In this document: piece after piece, positions 50,413 to 58,340 of the stretch
Layout: each line of letters starts with the position of its first letter
How positions within the stretch are numbered: position 1 is the stretch's first letter
Source: Streptomyces morookaense
GTDB lineage: Bacteria > Actinomycetota > Actinomycetes > Streptomycetales > Streptomycetaceae
NCBI RefSeq assembly: GCF_013030945.1
Contig: NZ_JABBXF010000044.1
Location: 1 to 64,000, forward strand
DNA: 64,000 nt
Direction: 5' to 3'
Made by a program: the position numbers and the translations under genes
The notes under the pieces: model-generated
The model's input: only the letters and a program-made list of their open reading frames with translations
What the model was told of the DNA's origin: nothing
Database searches by the model: none

Positions 50413-51855
50413 TCAGCAGCGGTTGGTTCCGTAGCAGAAGGCCGCCCACTTCACCGCGCCGTCCGGCCCGTACACCACCAGGTTCCCGTCGGCCTGCACC
50501 TTCACCGTCGAGCCGGCCACAGGTGTCGCGCCGCCCTCGCGGTTGTTGAGGTTGAGCGCCCAGTGCGCGGTGCCGTTGCCGTCGTACATGACGAGGTTGC
50601 CGTCGCTCTGGAAGTCCAGGTGGGCTCCGTCGATGTCGGGTTGGCCGCTCCACCAGTCCCTGCGCGGGCCGTTGAGGTGCAGTTGCCCGTTCTTCTGCAG
50701 CGTCAGCGTGGTGCCGCCCGCGGCGACGGACGAACCGGCCTTCATCGTGAAGCCCGGCTTGAGGACGACATCGCCGTTGCCCTGCGAACCGCCGACGGCC
50801 CGGTAGATGGTGACGGCCTCGTCACGGAAGGAGGCTGCGGCCGCCTGGTTCAGGTATGAACCGGAGTACGAGCCGATGTCGTACACGCCCCCGCCGTTGC
50901 GGAAGGCGTCGGCATCGTAGACGCCGCCGCCGGACGCGCCGCCGGCCAGTTCGCTGTCGCCGTCACAGGAGCTCCGCAGCAGGATCTGCGGAGGGTTTTC
51001 CTGACCCCAGTGGGCGGGCTGCTCGCACACGTGGAGCTGGTTGACGTCGCCGGGGATCCCGGCGAAGGCGACATTGGACGGCAGTGCCGCGTTGAAGGCG
51101 ATGCCGGCGGACCCGACGACGTCCTGCACGTGCTTGCCGTTCTGCGGGTTGACGGCGATGAATGCGGTGTCGTCGTTCTGCTGGTCGTTCTCGGGGGTGA
51201 TCGCGGCACCGCGCCAGGTGAACCAGCCGTAGGGGGCGTGCTCGCCGCTTGCGTCGACGTACCAGCCGGGGGCGAAGCGGTAGTTGGCGTTGGGATCGAT
51301 GGTGGTTTTGTCGGGGAGTGTCTTCATGCAGTGGCGGGCGGTGGCGAGGGTGTCGTGATTGTCGGACACGACGACGGTGGCGGTGCACAAGCCCATGTAT
51401 CCTCCGCCGAGGTCCCAGTTGAGCCGCCCGGTGAAGGTACGGACGCTCTCGCGGAGGTCGGCGGGTCCGCTGCGGAGGGCGTTCCGGCCCTGTGCGGCGG
51501 TGGCTGGTGTCGCCGGCCGGGTGCCGGCGATCTTGACCGACTCGCCGCCGGTGGCTGCCGTGCCGTCTTCGGCCCCGGCCGCACGTCTTTCCGGCCCGGG
51601 CCGGCCCTCGGCCTTCTTGTCGAGGGTGGGAGCGAAAGTCTTGTCGTGTGCGTGCTTCTCCCAGAACGAGCGGATCTGGGCATCCGACCGGGCGGCGGAC
51701 ACGTACCCGTTGTGACCGGGGGAGGAGCTGGGGGAGGGGCTGGGGGCGGGAGCGGGCGCGGCCGCCAGGGCGGTGGCCGGCATCAGCAGGCTGCCGGCGG
51801 CGGCAGTCGCCACGGCCGTGGCGCGGAGCGTGTGTATGACGTGTTTGGCGTGCAT
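50413..51855 (-). CDS. Secreted trypsin-like protease with B-type lectin domain
   Basis: This 480-residue protein has a signal peptide (MHAKHVIHTLRATAVATAAA, cleavage near ALAAAPA) and a Pro/Ser linker. The S1-type protease domain has His175 in LATARHCM, Asp228/229 in QNDDTAFIAV and Ser308 in GGASGGGVYD. The C-terminal part (about 360-480) carries QSDGNLVMYDGNG and QADGNLVVYGPDG, the QxDxNxVxY sugar-binding motif of bulb-type lectins. It probably cleaves extracellular protein near mannose-bearing surfaces. Confidence 0.88.
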   Translation of the reverse strand: MHAKHVIHTLRATAVATAAAGSLLMPATALAAAPAPAPSPSPSSSPGHNGYVSAARSDAQIRSFWEKHAHDKTFAPTLDKKAEGRPGPERRAAGAEDGTAATGGESVKIAGTRPATPATAAQGRNALRSGPADLRESVRTFTGRLNWDLGGGYMGLCTATVVVSDNHDTLATARHCMKTLPDKTTIDPNANYRFAPGWYVDASGEHAPYGWFTWRGAAITPENDQQNDDTAFIAVNPQNGKHVQDVVGSAGIAFNAALPSNVAFAGIPGDVNQLHVCEQPAHWGQENPPQILLRSSCDGDSELAGGASGGGVYDADAFRNGGGVYDIGSYSGSYLNQAAAASFRDEAVTIYRAVGGSQGNGDVVLKPGFTMKAGSSVAAGGTTLTLQKNGQLHLNGPRRDWWSGQPDIDGAHLDFQSDGNLVMYDGNGTAHWALNLNNREGGATPVAGSTVKVQADGNLVVYGPDGAVKWAAFCYGTNRC

Positions 51856-52696
51856 GCGGCATCCGTATCCGTGAGGGGCTGGGATGCCGGAATGGTGGCG
51901 GGGGCCGTTCAACAGACGGTCGACACAGGGTCGTTACCGCGTTTGTCCGCCAGGGCCGCGCCACCCTGACGCCAGCCTGTTGGCCACCTTCGCCACCCCT
52001 GATGACCTGCGGTGAAGGTGTATTCGACGGCGAGGGAGGACGGGGTGGTCGCCAGATGTTCGCAAGGGCACTCCAGGATTCGCCATCCCCGTGACCTGCA
52101 GGAATCCAGGACAGCACGGGCGTCCGCGGCATGGGCAGTTGCTACAGTGGCGGGCGTCGTCGACCTGCAACTGACTGAACGTCAAACCTGCAGTTGAAGC
52201 TCTGCGGACTCCGTCGACTCCGCGGACCGGCCGGCGAGGGCAGTTTCTCGCGCGGCATACGAAAGACCCGGCTCCGTCGGCCCCCGGAGCCAGGTCGGTC
52301 ACGCGCGAGGCATCGCGTGGGCCCGGCCGACTACCCGGCGGCCGGGCCCACTTGGCAAGCAGACCGACCGATCGTCCGAAACCACGTCAGCGGCACGCCG
52401 TCAGCGCACCAGCTGATCGCAACACCGCGCGATGGCGGCAACCACGTTCAGAAGTGCTGCCGAAAGCGTCATCCGGTTCCCGGTACGCCCCGAGGCCCTG
52501 CGCCGGACGGTGATGGCCCGGCGTCGGGGAATTCCTTGCCAACGGGGCCGAGTTGGAGGATGATGCCGCGCTTCGCCGACGGGCTCCCGCCGCCGCCTCC
52601 GCCCTGGTGAAGGGCTCTTGATGGCCTTGGTCGCTGCTGACATGATCGCCCCACTCGCACCACCAGACCCATCGGCCACACTCCCCAGGAGAACCC
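51856..52696. other. Long intergenic region, 841 bases
   Basis: I found no coding frame I would trust. It contains two hairpins (separate entry) and a spaced inverted pair CAACTG / CAGTTG at about 52170-52195. The second arm includes CTGCAGTTGA, a word that reappears at 57622-57631. A lost gene or small RNA before the hairpins is possible. Confidence 0.5.
52265..52351. terminator. Two consecutive hairpins
   Basis: The first has GGCTCCG (52270-52276) and CGGAGCC (52285-52291) extended by GACC/GGTC. The second has a perfect 13-bp stem (52317-52329 with 52339-52351, GTGGGCCCGGCCG arm). No gene ends just before them on the plus strand, so the transcript they end is unclear. Confidence 0.65.
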
Positions 52697-53452
52697 TTGA
52701 CTCCCCAGTACGACGAGATTGCGGCGCACTACCGCGAGGTCGACCGTGTCGTGGGCCCCTATCGCGAAGGTGTGGAAATCCCCTCGCTGCTGCACGCCAT
52801 CGGCGGGCTGAACGGCGCCTCGGTCCTCGACCTCGGCTGCGGTGTGGGGCCGTTCACCCGCGTGTTACGCCGCCAGGGAGCCGCCGCGGTGCTCGGCGTG
52901 GACGCCTCGGTCGCGATGATCGAGCTCGCACGGCGGAGAGAGCGGGAAGAACAGCTCGGCGTGCGCTACGAAGTGCACGACATCACCGGCCTGCCGGTGC
53001 TGGGCGCCTTCGACATCGTCACCGCAGCCCTCGTCCTGCATTACGCGGACAGCCGCAGCACCCTGGAACGCATGTGCCGCAGCGCATACGCCAACCTCGC
53101 TCCCGGAGGACGCCTGCTCGCCATTGTGGGAAACCCCGGTCTGCAGCCGGAGATCTCCCAGCCCAACGGTTTCGTCCTGCACCGCTCCGATCAACTGCGC
53201 GAGGGGGATCCGTACACCATCTCGATCCCCACCACGCCGCCGACATCGCTCGCCGTTCACTACTGGAGCCGCGCGGCGTACGAGGAGGCTCTGCAGAACT
53301 GCGGCTTCACCGACGTCTCCTGGGAGCCGATGCTGGGGCTGCCGGCGGATGCCGAACCGGTGGGCCTGTTGTTCAGTGCGCGGCGCCCGGAAGGGGGCGG
53401 CGAGAGCCGCTCGGCTGCGGTGGCGGCTGTGGGTGCGGGGAGGCCGGTGTAA
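52697..53452 (+). CDS. Class I SAM-dependent methyltransferase
   Basis: This 251-residue enzyme has motif I VLDLGCGVGPFTRVL (near 43-57), the acidic post-I VLGVDASVAMIELA, and motif IV region FDIVTAALVLHYA. The substrate is unknown. TTG is the start, supported by AGGAG five bases upstream. It is not an L-isoaspartyl-type enzyme and so does not look like the methyltransferase that accompanies some FxLD lanthipeptides. A hairpin follows. Confidence 0.88.
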   Translation: MTPQYDEIAAHYREVDRVVGPYREGVEIPSLLHAIGGLNGASVLDLGCGVGPFTRVLRRQGAAAVLGVDASVAMIELARRREREEQLGVRYEVHDITGLPVLGAFDIVTAALVLHYADSRSTLERMCRSAYANLAPGGRLLAIVGNPGLQPEISQPNGFVLHRSDQLREGDPYTISIPTTPPTSLAVHYWSRAAYEEALQNCGFTDVSWEPMLGLPADAEPVGLLFSARRPEGGGESRSAAVAAVGAGRPV

Positions 53453-53476
53453 GCAGGGCATTGCCGTCTTGCCGTG

Positions 53477-53542
53477 TGGTGCCATGTGGTGCCACACGGC
53501 ACCACATGGCGGCGGGTGGCGCGGTTTGGTGCGCCACCCGCC
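53477..53542. terminator. Two perfect hairpins after the methyltransferase
   Basis: CCATGTGGTGCC (53482-53493) pairs with GGCACCACATGG (53498-53509). GGCGGGTGGCGC (53511-53522) pairs with GCGCCACCCGCC (53531-53542). Both stems are perfect 12-mers. The first also contains TGGTGCCA boxes like those before the antitoxin remnant, so it may be an operator as well as a terminator. Confidence 0.7.
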
Positions 53543-53609
53543 GCCACTGTGTTGTTCATCCACTTCCCCCGCGTGTGCAGCTCCTTGGGATCTCACACCG
53601 GCCCCGTCG

Positions 53610-53657
53610 TGGTGCCACTGGGGCTTGCGTGTGGCGCCATTGTGGTGCCATTATCTT
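53610..53657 (+). promoter_or_regulatory. Phased TGGTGCCA boxes and -10 element
   Basis: TGGTGCCA at 53610-53617, TGGCGCCA at 53632-53639 and TGGTGCCA at 53643-53650 start 22 and 11 bases apart, that is on one helix face. TATCTT (53652-53657) lies just before the next ATG with no ribosome site, fitting a leaderless promoter. The boxes look like the operator of a ribbon-helix-helix antitoxin. Confidence 0.65.
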
Positions 53658-53661
53658 CGTC

Positions 53662-53799
53662 ATGGACCTCACGCCGTATGTCGGCACTCTGCGCCGGGAG
53701 TTGGCGGTGCCCGTCGTGCCCGCCGCGCCGCCCACGGAGGGCGAGGAGGGCGGCACCGCCCGCACCGTCGGACAGAACATCACGGGCCGGGTGCGCTGA
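53662..53799 (+). pseudogene. HicB-like antitoxin gene reduced by internal deletion
   Basis: The 45-codon frame begins MDLTPYVGTLRRELAV and ends GQNITGRVR. From recalled Streptomyces families, MDLTPYV-TLRRELAV opens proteins of about 150-190 residues annotated HicB-family antitoxin that precede a DUF4097 gene. Their C-termini end with a similar (R)xTGxxR tail. The middle, including the ribbon-helix-helix, is missing here, while the reading frame is kept. The deletion is inferred from memory of the family. Confidence 0.6.
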
Positions 53800-53846
53800 C
53801 CCCGCACCCCCGCCCACTCCACGACTTCACGCAGGACGGGACAGTC

Positions 53847-54692
53847 ATGCCTTCTTTCGCCACCCCCGAACCGATCTCCGTCACCGCCCATGTGACGGCA
53901 GGTTCCATCCAGTTCATCGCGGGCGACCGCACCGACACCGTCGTCGACGTACGCCCCCGCGACCCGGAGAAGGAGCAGGACGTGCGAACGGTCGGCCAGA
54001 CCGAGGTCGCCTGCACCGACGGCCTCCTCACCGTCGTCACCCCCAAGCAGCGCTATCTCGTCGGCCGCACCGGCACCGTCGACGTGACGGTCGAACTGCC
54101 CGCGGGCTCGGACATCGACGTGACCGGCGCCTGGGCCCAGGTGCTCGGCGAGGGTGGCCTCGGCGAGGTCCGCGTCAAGACCTCTTCCGGGGACGTCCGC
54201 CTCGACGCCACCGGCCCGCTGCACCTGAAGGCGTCGCACGGCTCGATCACCGTGGGCCGGGTGGACGGCATGGCCGAGATCACCACCAGCTCCGGCAGCC
54301 TGCGCGTCGGCACCCTCGACGGCCCTGCCGTCCTGAAGAACTCCCACGGCACCACGACCGTCGGCACCGCGACCGGCGAGCTGCGGGTCAGCGGTGCGAA
54401 CGGTGACATCGCCATCGCCTGCGCCGAGAGCTCGGTCACCGCCACAACCGACCACGGCACCCTGCGGGTTGCCGAAGTCGCCCGCGGAAACGTCCAGGTG
54501 GAGACCTCCTACGGCGCCATCGAGGTCGGCATCCGCGAAGGCACCGCCGCCTGGCTCGACGCCGACTCCGGCAACGGCCAGGTGCGCAACACCCTCACCA
54601 CCACCGACACCCCGGACCACACCCAGGACACCGTGCGGGTCCGCGCCCGCACCCGTCACGGCAACATCGACATCCGCCGCGCCCGGTCCTGA
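53847..54692 (+). CDS. DUF4097-type beta-repeat protein
   Basis: This 281-residue protein is a right-handed beta-helix-like repeat: VRVKTSSGDVRLDATGPLHL, AEITTSSGSLRVGTL, KNSHGTTTVG and VQVETSYGAIEVG recur every 20 or so residues. It has no signal peptide or membrane helix. The role is unknown; it usually sits immediately downstream of the HicB-like antitoxin gene, here a remnant. ATG follows AGGACGGGAC. Confidence 0.87.
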   Translation: MPSFATPEPISVTAHVTAGSIQFIAGDRTDTVVDVRPRDPEKEQDVRTVGQTEVACTDGLLTVVTPKQRYLVGRTGTVDVTVELPAGSDIDVTGAWAQVLGEGGLGEVRVKTSSGDVRLDATGPLHLKASHGSITVGRVDGMAEITTSSGSLRVGTLDGPAVLKNSHGTTTVGTATGELRVSGANGDIAIACAESSVTATTDHGTLRVAEVARGNVQVETSYGAIEVGIREGTAAWLDADSGNGQVRNTLTTTDTPDHTQDTVRVRARTRHGNIDIRRARS

Positions 54693-54789
54693 CGCCGCTC
54701 CCCGGCGTCTCCCCGGCCGCGCTCCAGCCTTCGACCGGCTGGACACCATTCATGTATCTGTCATGCTCACACCAGCAAAGGAATGTCCG

Positions 54790-56016
54790 ATGAGCCAAAC
54801 GATTCCCACTCCGCACGGCCTTCCGATGGAGCGCAATGCGGGCCCCTTCGACCCGCCCCGCGAACTCACCCGGCTGCGCGAGGCCCGCCCGGTCAGCCCG
54901 ATGCTCTTCCCCGACGGCCACGAAGGCTGGCTCGTCACCGGATACGAAGAGGTCCGCCAACTCCTGGCCGACACCCGGTTCAGCTCCCGCCAGGACATCG
55001 GCGTGCTGCACGTGCCGTACGAGACCCCCGGAATGCCCACCCCCACCGAACCGTCCCCGCAGATACCGGGCATGTTCGTCGCCATGGACCCGCCGGACCA
55101 CACCCGGCTGCGGCGCAAGCTCATCGGCGCCTTCACCGTCAAACGCATGAAGCAACTCGAAGAGCACATCGTCGACATCGCCGAGCGGCACCTGGACGAA
55201 ATGGCGCGCCTCGCCCCGCCGGTCGACCTGGTCAAGGAATTCGCACTGCCGGTGCCCTCGCTGGTGATCTGCGAACTGCTCGGCGTCCCCTACGCGGACC
55301 GGGAGACCTTCCAGGTCAACTCGGCCAAGTTCCTTGTGAGGGAGCAGACGCTGGAGGAAAAGGTGGCCGCGTACGGTGCACTGACCTCGTATCTGGCCGA
55401 ACTGGTCACGGGCAAACGCGCCGAACCCGGCGACGACATCCTGTCCGACCTGGCCCGCGACGAGGACCTCTCCGTCGAGGAACTGGTCGGCATCGCCTTC
55501 CTGCTGCTCTTCGCGGGCCACGAGACGACCGCCAACATGCTGGGACTGGGCACCTTCGCGCTCCTGGAGCACCCCGAGCAGCTGGCCGAACTGCGGGCAA
55601 ACCCGGATCTGATGCCCGATGCGGTCGAGGAACTCATGCGCTACCTGTCCGTTGCGGACATCTTCTACCGCTACGCCACGGAGGACATCGAACTCGGCGG
55701 CGAAACCATCACCAAGGGCTCGACCGTCGTCGTCGCGCTGCTGGCCGCCAACCGCGACCCCGGGCGCTTCGACAACCCCGACACCCTGGACGTCCACCGC
55801 AAGGCCCGCGGTCACGTGGCCTTCGGCCACGGCGTCCACCAATGCCTCGGCCAGCAATTGGCCCGCATCGAAATGCGCGCCGGTTTCGCGGGATTGCTGC
55901 GCCGCTTCCCGACGCTCGAACTCGCCATTCCGGCCGGCGAGGTGAAGCTCAAGACCGACATGAACATCTACGGCGTCCACGAACTGCCGGTCACCTGGAC
56001 GGAAGCAGCCCGGTAG
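54790..56016 (+). CDS. Cytochrome P450 (CYP105/107-like)
   Basis: This 408-residue soluble monooxygenase has the I-helix LFAGHETTANML, the ExxR region VEELMRYLS and the haem motif AFGHGVHQCLGQQLAR with the axial Cys. The order fits actinobacterial CYP105/107 enzymes of secondary metabolism or xenobiotic oxidation. AAAGGA precedes ATG by seven bases. No ferredoxin gene accompanies it. A 12-bp hairpin follows and faces the broken murJ gene. Confidence 0.9.
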   Translation: MSQTIPTPHGLPMERNAGPFDPPRELTRLREARPVSPMLFPDGHEGWLVTGYEEVRQLLADTRFSSRQDIGVLHVPYETPGMPTPTEPSPQIPGMFVAMDPPDHTRLRRKLIGAFTVKRMKQLEEHIVDIAERHLDEMARLAPPVDLVKEFALPVPSLVICELLGVPYADRETFQVNSAKFLVREQTLEEKVAAYGALTSYLAELVTGKRAEPGDDILSDLARDEDLSVEELVGIAFLLLFAGHETTANMLGLGTFALLEHPEQLAELRANPDLMPDAVEELMRYLSVADIFYRYATEDIELGGETITKGSTVVVALLAANRDPGRFDNPDTLDVHRKARGHVAFGHGVHQCLGQQLARIEMRAGFAGLLRRFPTLELAIPAGEVKLKTDMNIYGVHELPVTWTEAAR

Positions 56017-56030
56017 GCCGAGCGACAGGG

Positions 56031-56078
56031 GGAGCGGCCTCTTCTCGAACGCTCGAATACTCGAACAGAGGCCGCTCC
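56031..56078. terminator. Convergent hairpin between P450 and murJ remnant
   Basis: GGAGCGGCCTCT (56031-56042) pairs perfectly with AGAGGCCGCTCC (56067-56078). The 24-base loop has three CTCGAA words. It can end transcripts from both directions. Confidence 0.8.
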
Positions 56079-56097
56079 TCGGCGCTGCCGTGTCCGG

Positions 56098-57526
56098 TCA
56101 CCTCATCCCGGGCAGACTCCGCAGTTCGTCCGTCTTCAGAAGGCGCGCGAGGAGCAGGAACAGCACGGCCATCGTGGCGCCTCCCGCAGCCAGGGGCAGG
56201 ACAGGCGCCCAAGTCGTGCAGGAGCGGGCCGCGAGCCAGCCGAGCCCGCTTGCGGACACCGCGGAGGCGACGAGCTTGCCGTAGGTGCGGCACAAGCGCC
56301 GCCCGTCCAGGCGGCCTTCGAGGCGGCGCCGCAGCCGGACCGCGGTGAGCAGCATGCCGACGGCGTACGAGGCTGCGTAGGCCGCGGCCATGCCGGTGAC
56401 GGCCCAGCGCGGGGGCAGCAGCAGATGGCAGGCGGTGGCCAGGGCGATGTTCACGGCGCCGATCCACACCGCCATCATGAACGGGGTGCGGGTGTCCTCG
56501 AAGACGTAGAAGCCGCGCAGCAGCAGGTATTGGGCGGAGAAGGGGATCAGCCCGACCCCGAGCGCTTGCAGCATGTGGCCCAGCGGCCGGACGGCCGCCG
56601 GGCCGGCGGCTCCGTGGGCGAAGAGCAGCTGAGCGATCTCCGGCCCGAAGGCGAGGAAGAAGAACGAGGTGGGGACGATGACGACACCGCTGATCCGCAG
56701 GGCGCGGGAGAGGTCGTTGCGTACGTCGTCCGGGCGCCCTTCGGCGACGGCCCGGCTCATGCGGGGCAGCAGGGCGGTGACCAGGGAGACGGTGACGACG
56801 GCCTGGGGGAGCATCCAGATCGTCTGCGCGTTGGAGTAGGCGGTGAACCCCACCCCGCCCTCGGGCAGGGCCTGGTCGGCGGCCGAGGCGTAACGGGTCA
56901 CCACCGTGCTCGCCACCAGGTTGGCCAGGACGAACAGCAGTGTCCAGCGGGCCGCACCGATGCTCTTGCGCAGGCCCGCCCCGCGCCAGTCGAAGCGCGG
57001 GCGGAACCGGAAGCCGGTCGCGCGGACGAACGGGACCAGGGCGACGGCCTGCACGGCAAGGGCCAATGTCGTGCCCACGCCGAGCCAGGTCACTTGTGCG
57101 GGGGTGATGTCCTGCACCCGGTCCGGAACGGTCATGAGCCCGACGTAGACGCCGAACACCGTGATGAGCACGACATTGTTGAGAACCGGTGTCCAGGCCA
57201 TCGCCCCGAACCGGTCCCGGGCGTTGAGGACTTGCCCCAGGATGCTGAACAGGCCGTAGAAGAAGATCTGCGGGAGCAGGAACCGGGCGAACGTCACCGT
57301 CAGCTCGAAGGCCGGTGGCCAGCAGCCCCGTCCCCAGCGCGGCGGCCTGCAGCACCTGCCGGATCAGCCCCGTGGCCCGGGACATCAGGGTCCCCGCCGC
57401 CATCAAGAGTGACGACTGCGCCAGTCCTCCTTTGCCGCCGCCCGACTGAGGGGCCGCGTGCCGCCCGCGCTTTCGCCGTTGCGGTCCGGTGCGGGCCGCA
57501 GTCCGTATGCCATTGCCATCCGTCAT
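56098..57526 (-). pseudogene. murJ (mviN) paralogue with deletion and frameshift
   Basis: The 5' part reads LLMAAGTLMSRATGLIRQVL then QAAALGTGLLA, the MurJ N-terminus. The frame then changes near 57320, and the rest, from FELTVTFARFLLPQIFFYGL to LLARLLKTDELRSLPGMR, lies in another frame and resembles MurJ. About 80-100 residues (helices 2-3) are missing at the junction. MurJ flips lipid II, and an intact copy must exist elsewhere. The remaining part keeps about ten helices and could be translated from the ATG at 57297, but is unlikely to work. Confidence 0.75.
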
Positions 57527-57916
57527 ACGGCCAACCTACGGCCCGAGATCACATGAAGTGGTGTCCGATCTGCGCTCGCGTACCCGGAGCCGTCAGTTCT
57601 GCCTGCCACGCTCGCCGCGCCCTGCAGTTGAACACTTGATAGGCCTCTCCGTCCTCTGATCCGAAGGGCGCTGCGCCCCTCCCGGGCCCCGGATCGAAGC
57701 GTGCGCAGGCGTCATCCGGCCCCCTCCGAGTGTCAACTGCAGGGCGCGGAGGCGCCCGTTCAAGCTCCCTGGAAACGGTTGACTTCGTTCGGCGGCATCG
57801 CTCAGCATCGGGCGGCGACGGCGCGTTCGATACGGCTCTGTCGCACCCATGACGGCGGATCAGCGATGAGGCCCCGTCAATCACTCGAACCGTTGAAATC
57901 AATCGGGGGTAGAACG
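57527..57916. other. Intergenic region with inverted-repeat element
   Basis: These 390 bases lie between the murJ remnant and the thioesterase gene. No gene is seen. The notable content is the 135-base element bounded by 17-bp inverted repeats, annotated separately. An in-frame ATG at 57866 could extend the thioesterase by 17 codons. Confidence 0.5.
57615..57749. repeat. 135-base element with perfect 17-bp inverted ends
   Basis: CCGCGCCCTGCAGTTGA (57615-57631) is the exact reverse complement of 57733-57749. Pairing continues inward as CACT/AGTG with one bulge. The interior also has short complementary runs (GGCGCTGCGCCCCTCC). It may be a miniature inverted-repeat element or a structured RNA. 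No flanking target duplication was evident. Confidence 0.6.
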
Positions 57917-58303
57917 TTGAAGGTGACGATTTCGCCACGCTTCTCCGAAGTCGACGTGCTCGGTCATGTCACCAACTCCGCAGTGCCGGTCTGGTTCGAG
58001 CACGGCCGGCTGCCGATTTTCCGGCTGTTCAGCAAAGAGCCGAACATGCGTGACCTCGCGCTCATCCTGCGCCGGTACGAGATCGATTTCACCCGGCAGA
58101 TCTTCGCATCCGACGACGTCGTCATCGAGACGAAGGTCGCGAAGATCGGGAACACCTCGATCACCATCGAGCAGACGGCCACGCAGAACGGTGCCGAAGT
58201 CGCCCACGGCACCTGCATCATGGTCCATTTCGACTACGAGCGGGAATCCACCGCCGCCATCCCGGACCACCTGCGGGCCGAACTGACCGCGCTGTCCGCG
58301 TAG
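57917..58303 (+). CDS. Acyl-CoA thioesterase (hotdog fold)
   Basis: This 128-residue protein starts MKVTISPRFSEVDVLGHVTN from TTG, with the D-x-x-G-H-V-T-N/S motif of 4HBT-type thioesterases and FTRQIFASDDVVIETKVAKI in the core. It hydrolyses acyl-CoA or acyl-carrier thioesters. GGGGG lies nine bases upstream of TTG; an ATG 51 bases earlier would add residues that look non-family. It leads an operon with an acyl-CoA dehydrogenase and an exporter. Confidence 0.82.
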   Translation: MKVTISPRFSEVDVLGHVTNSAVPVWFEHGRLPIFRLFSKEPNMRDLALILRRYEIDFTRQIFASDDVVIETKVAKIGNTSITIEQTATQNGAEVAHGTCIMVHFDYERESTAAIPDHLRAELTALSA

Positions 58304-58340
58304 CACCGCACACCAGCACCGACTTGTCTGCCGAGATTGG

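Noticed and set aside
52012..52197. Small plus-strand frame of 61 codons
   Set aside because: No ribosome site, no domain and poor composition.
52697..53452. Methyltransferase of the FxLD lanthipeptide system
   Set aside because: It is a generic class I enzyme, 6 kb away and behind other genes, and lacks the isoaspartyl methyltransferase character.
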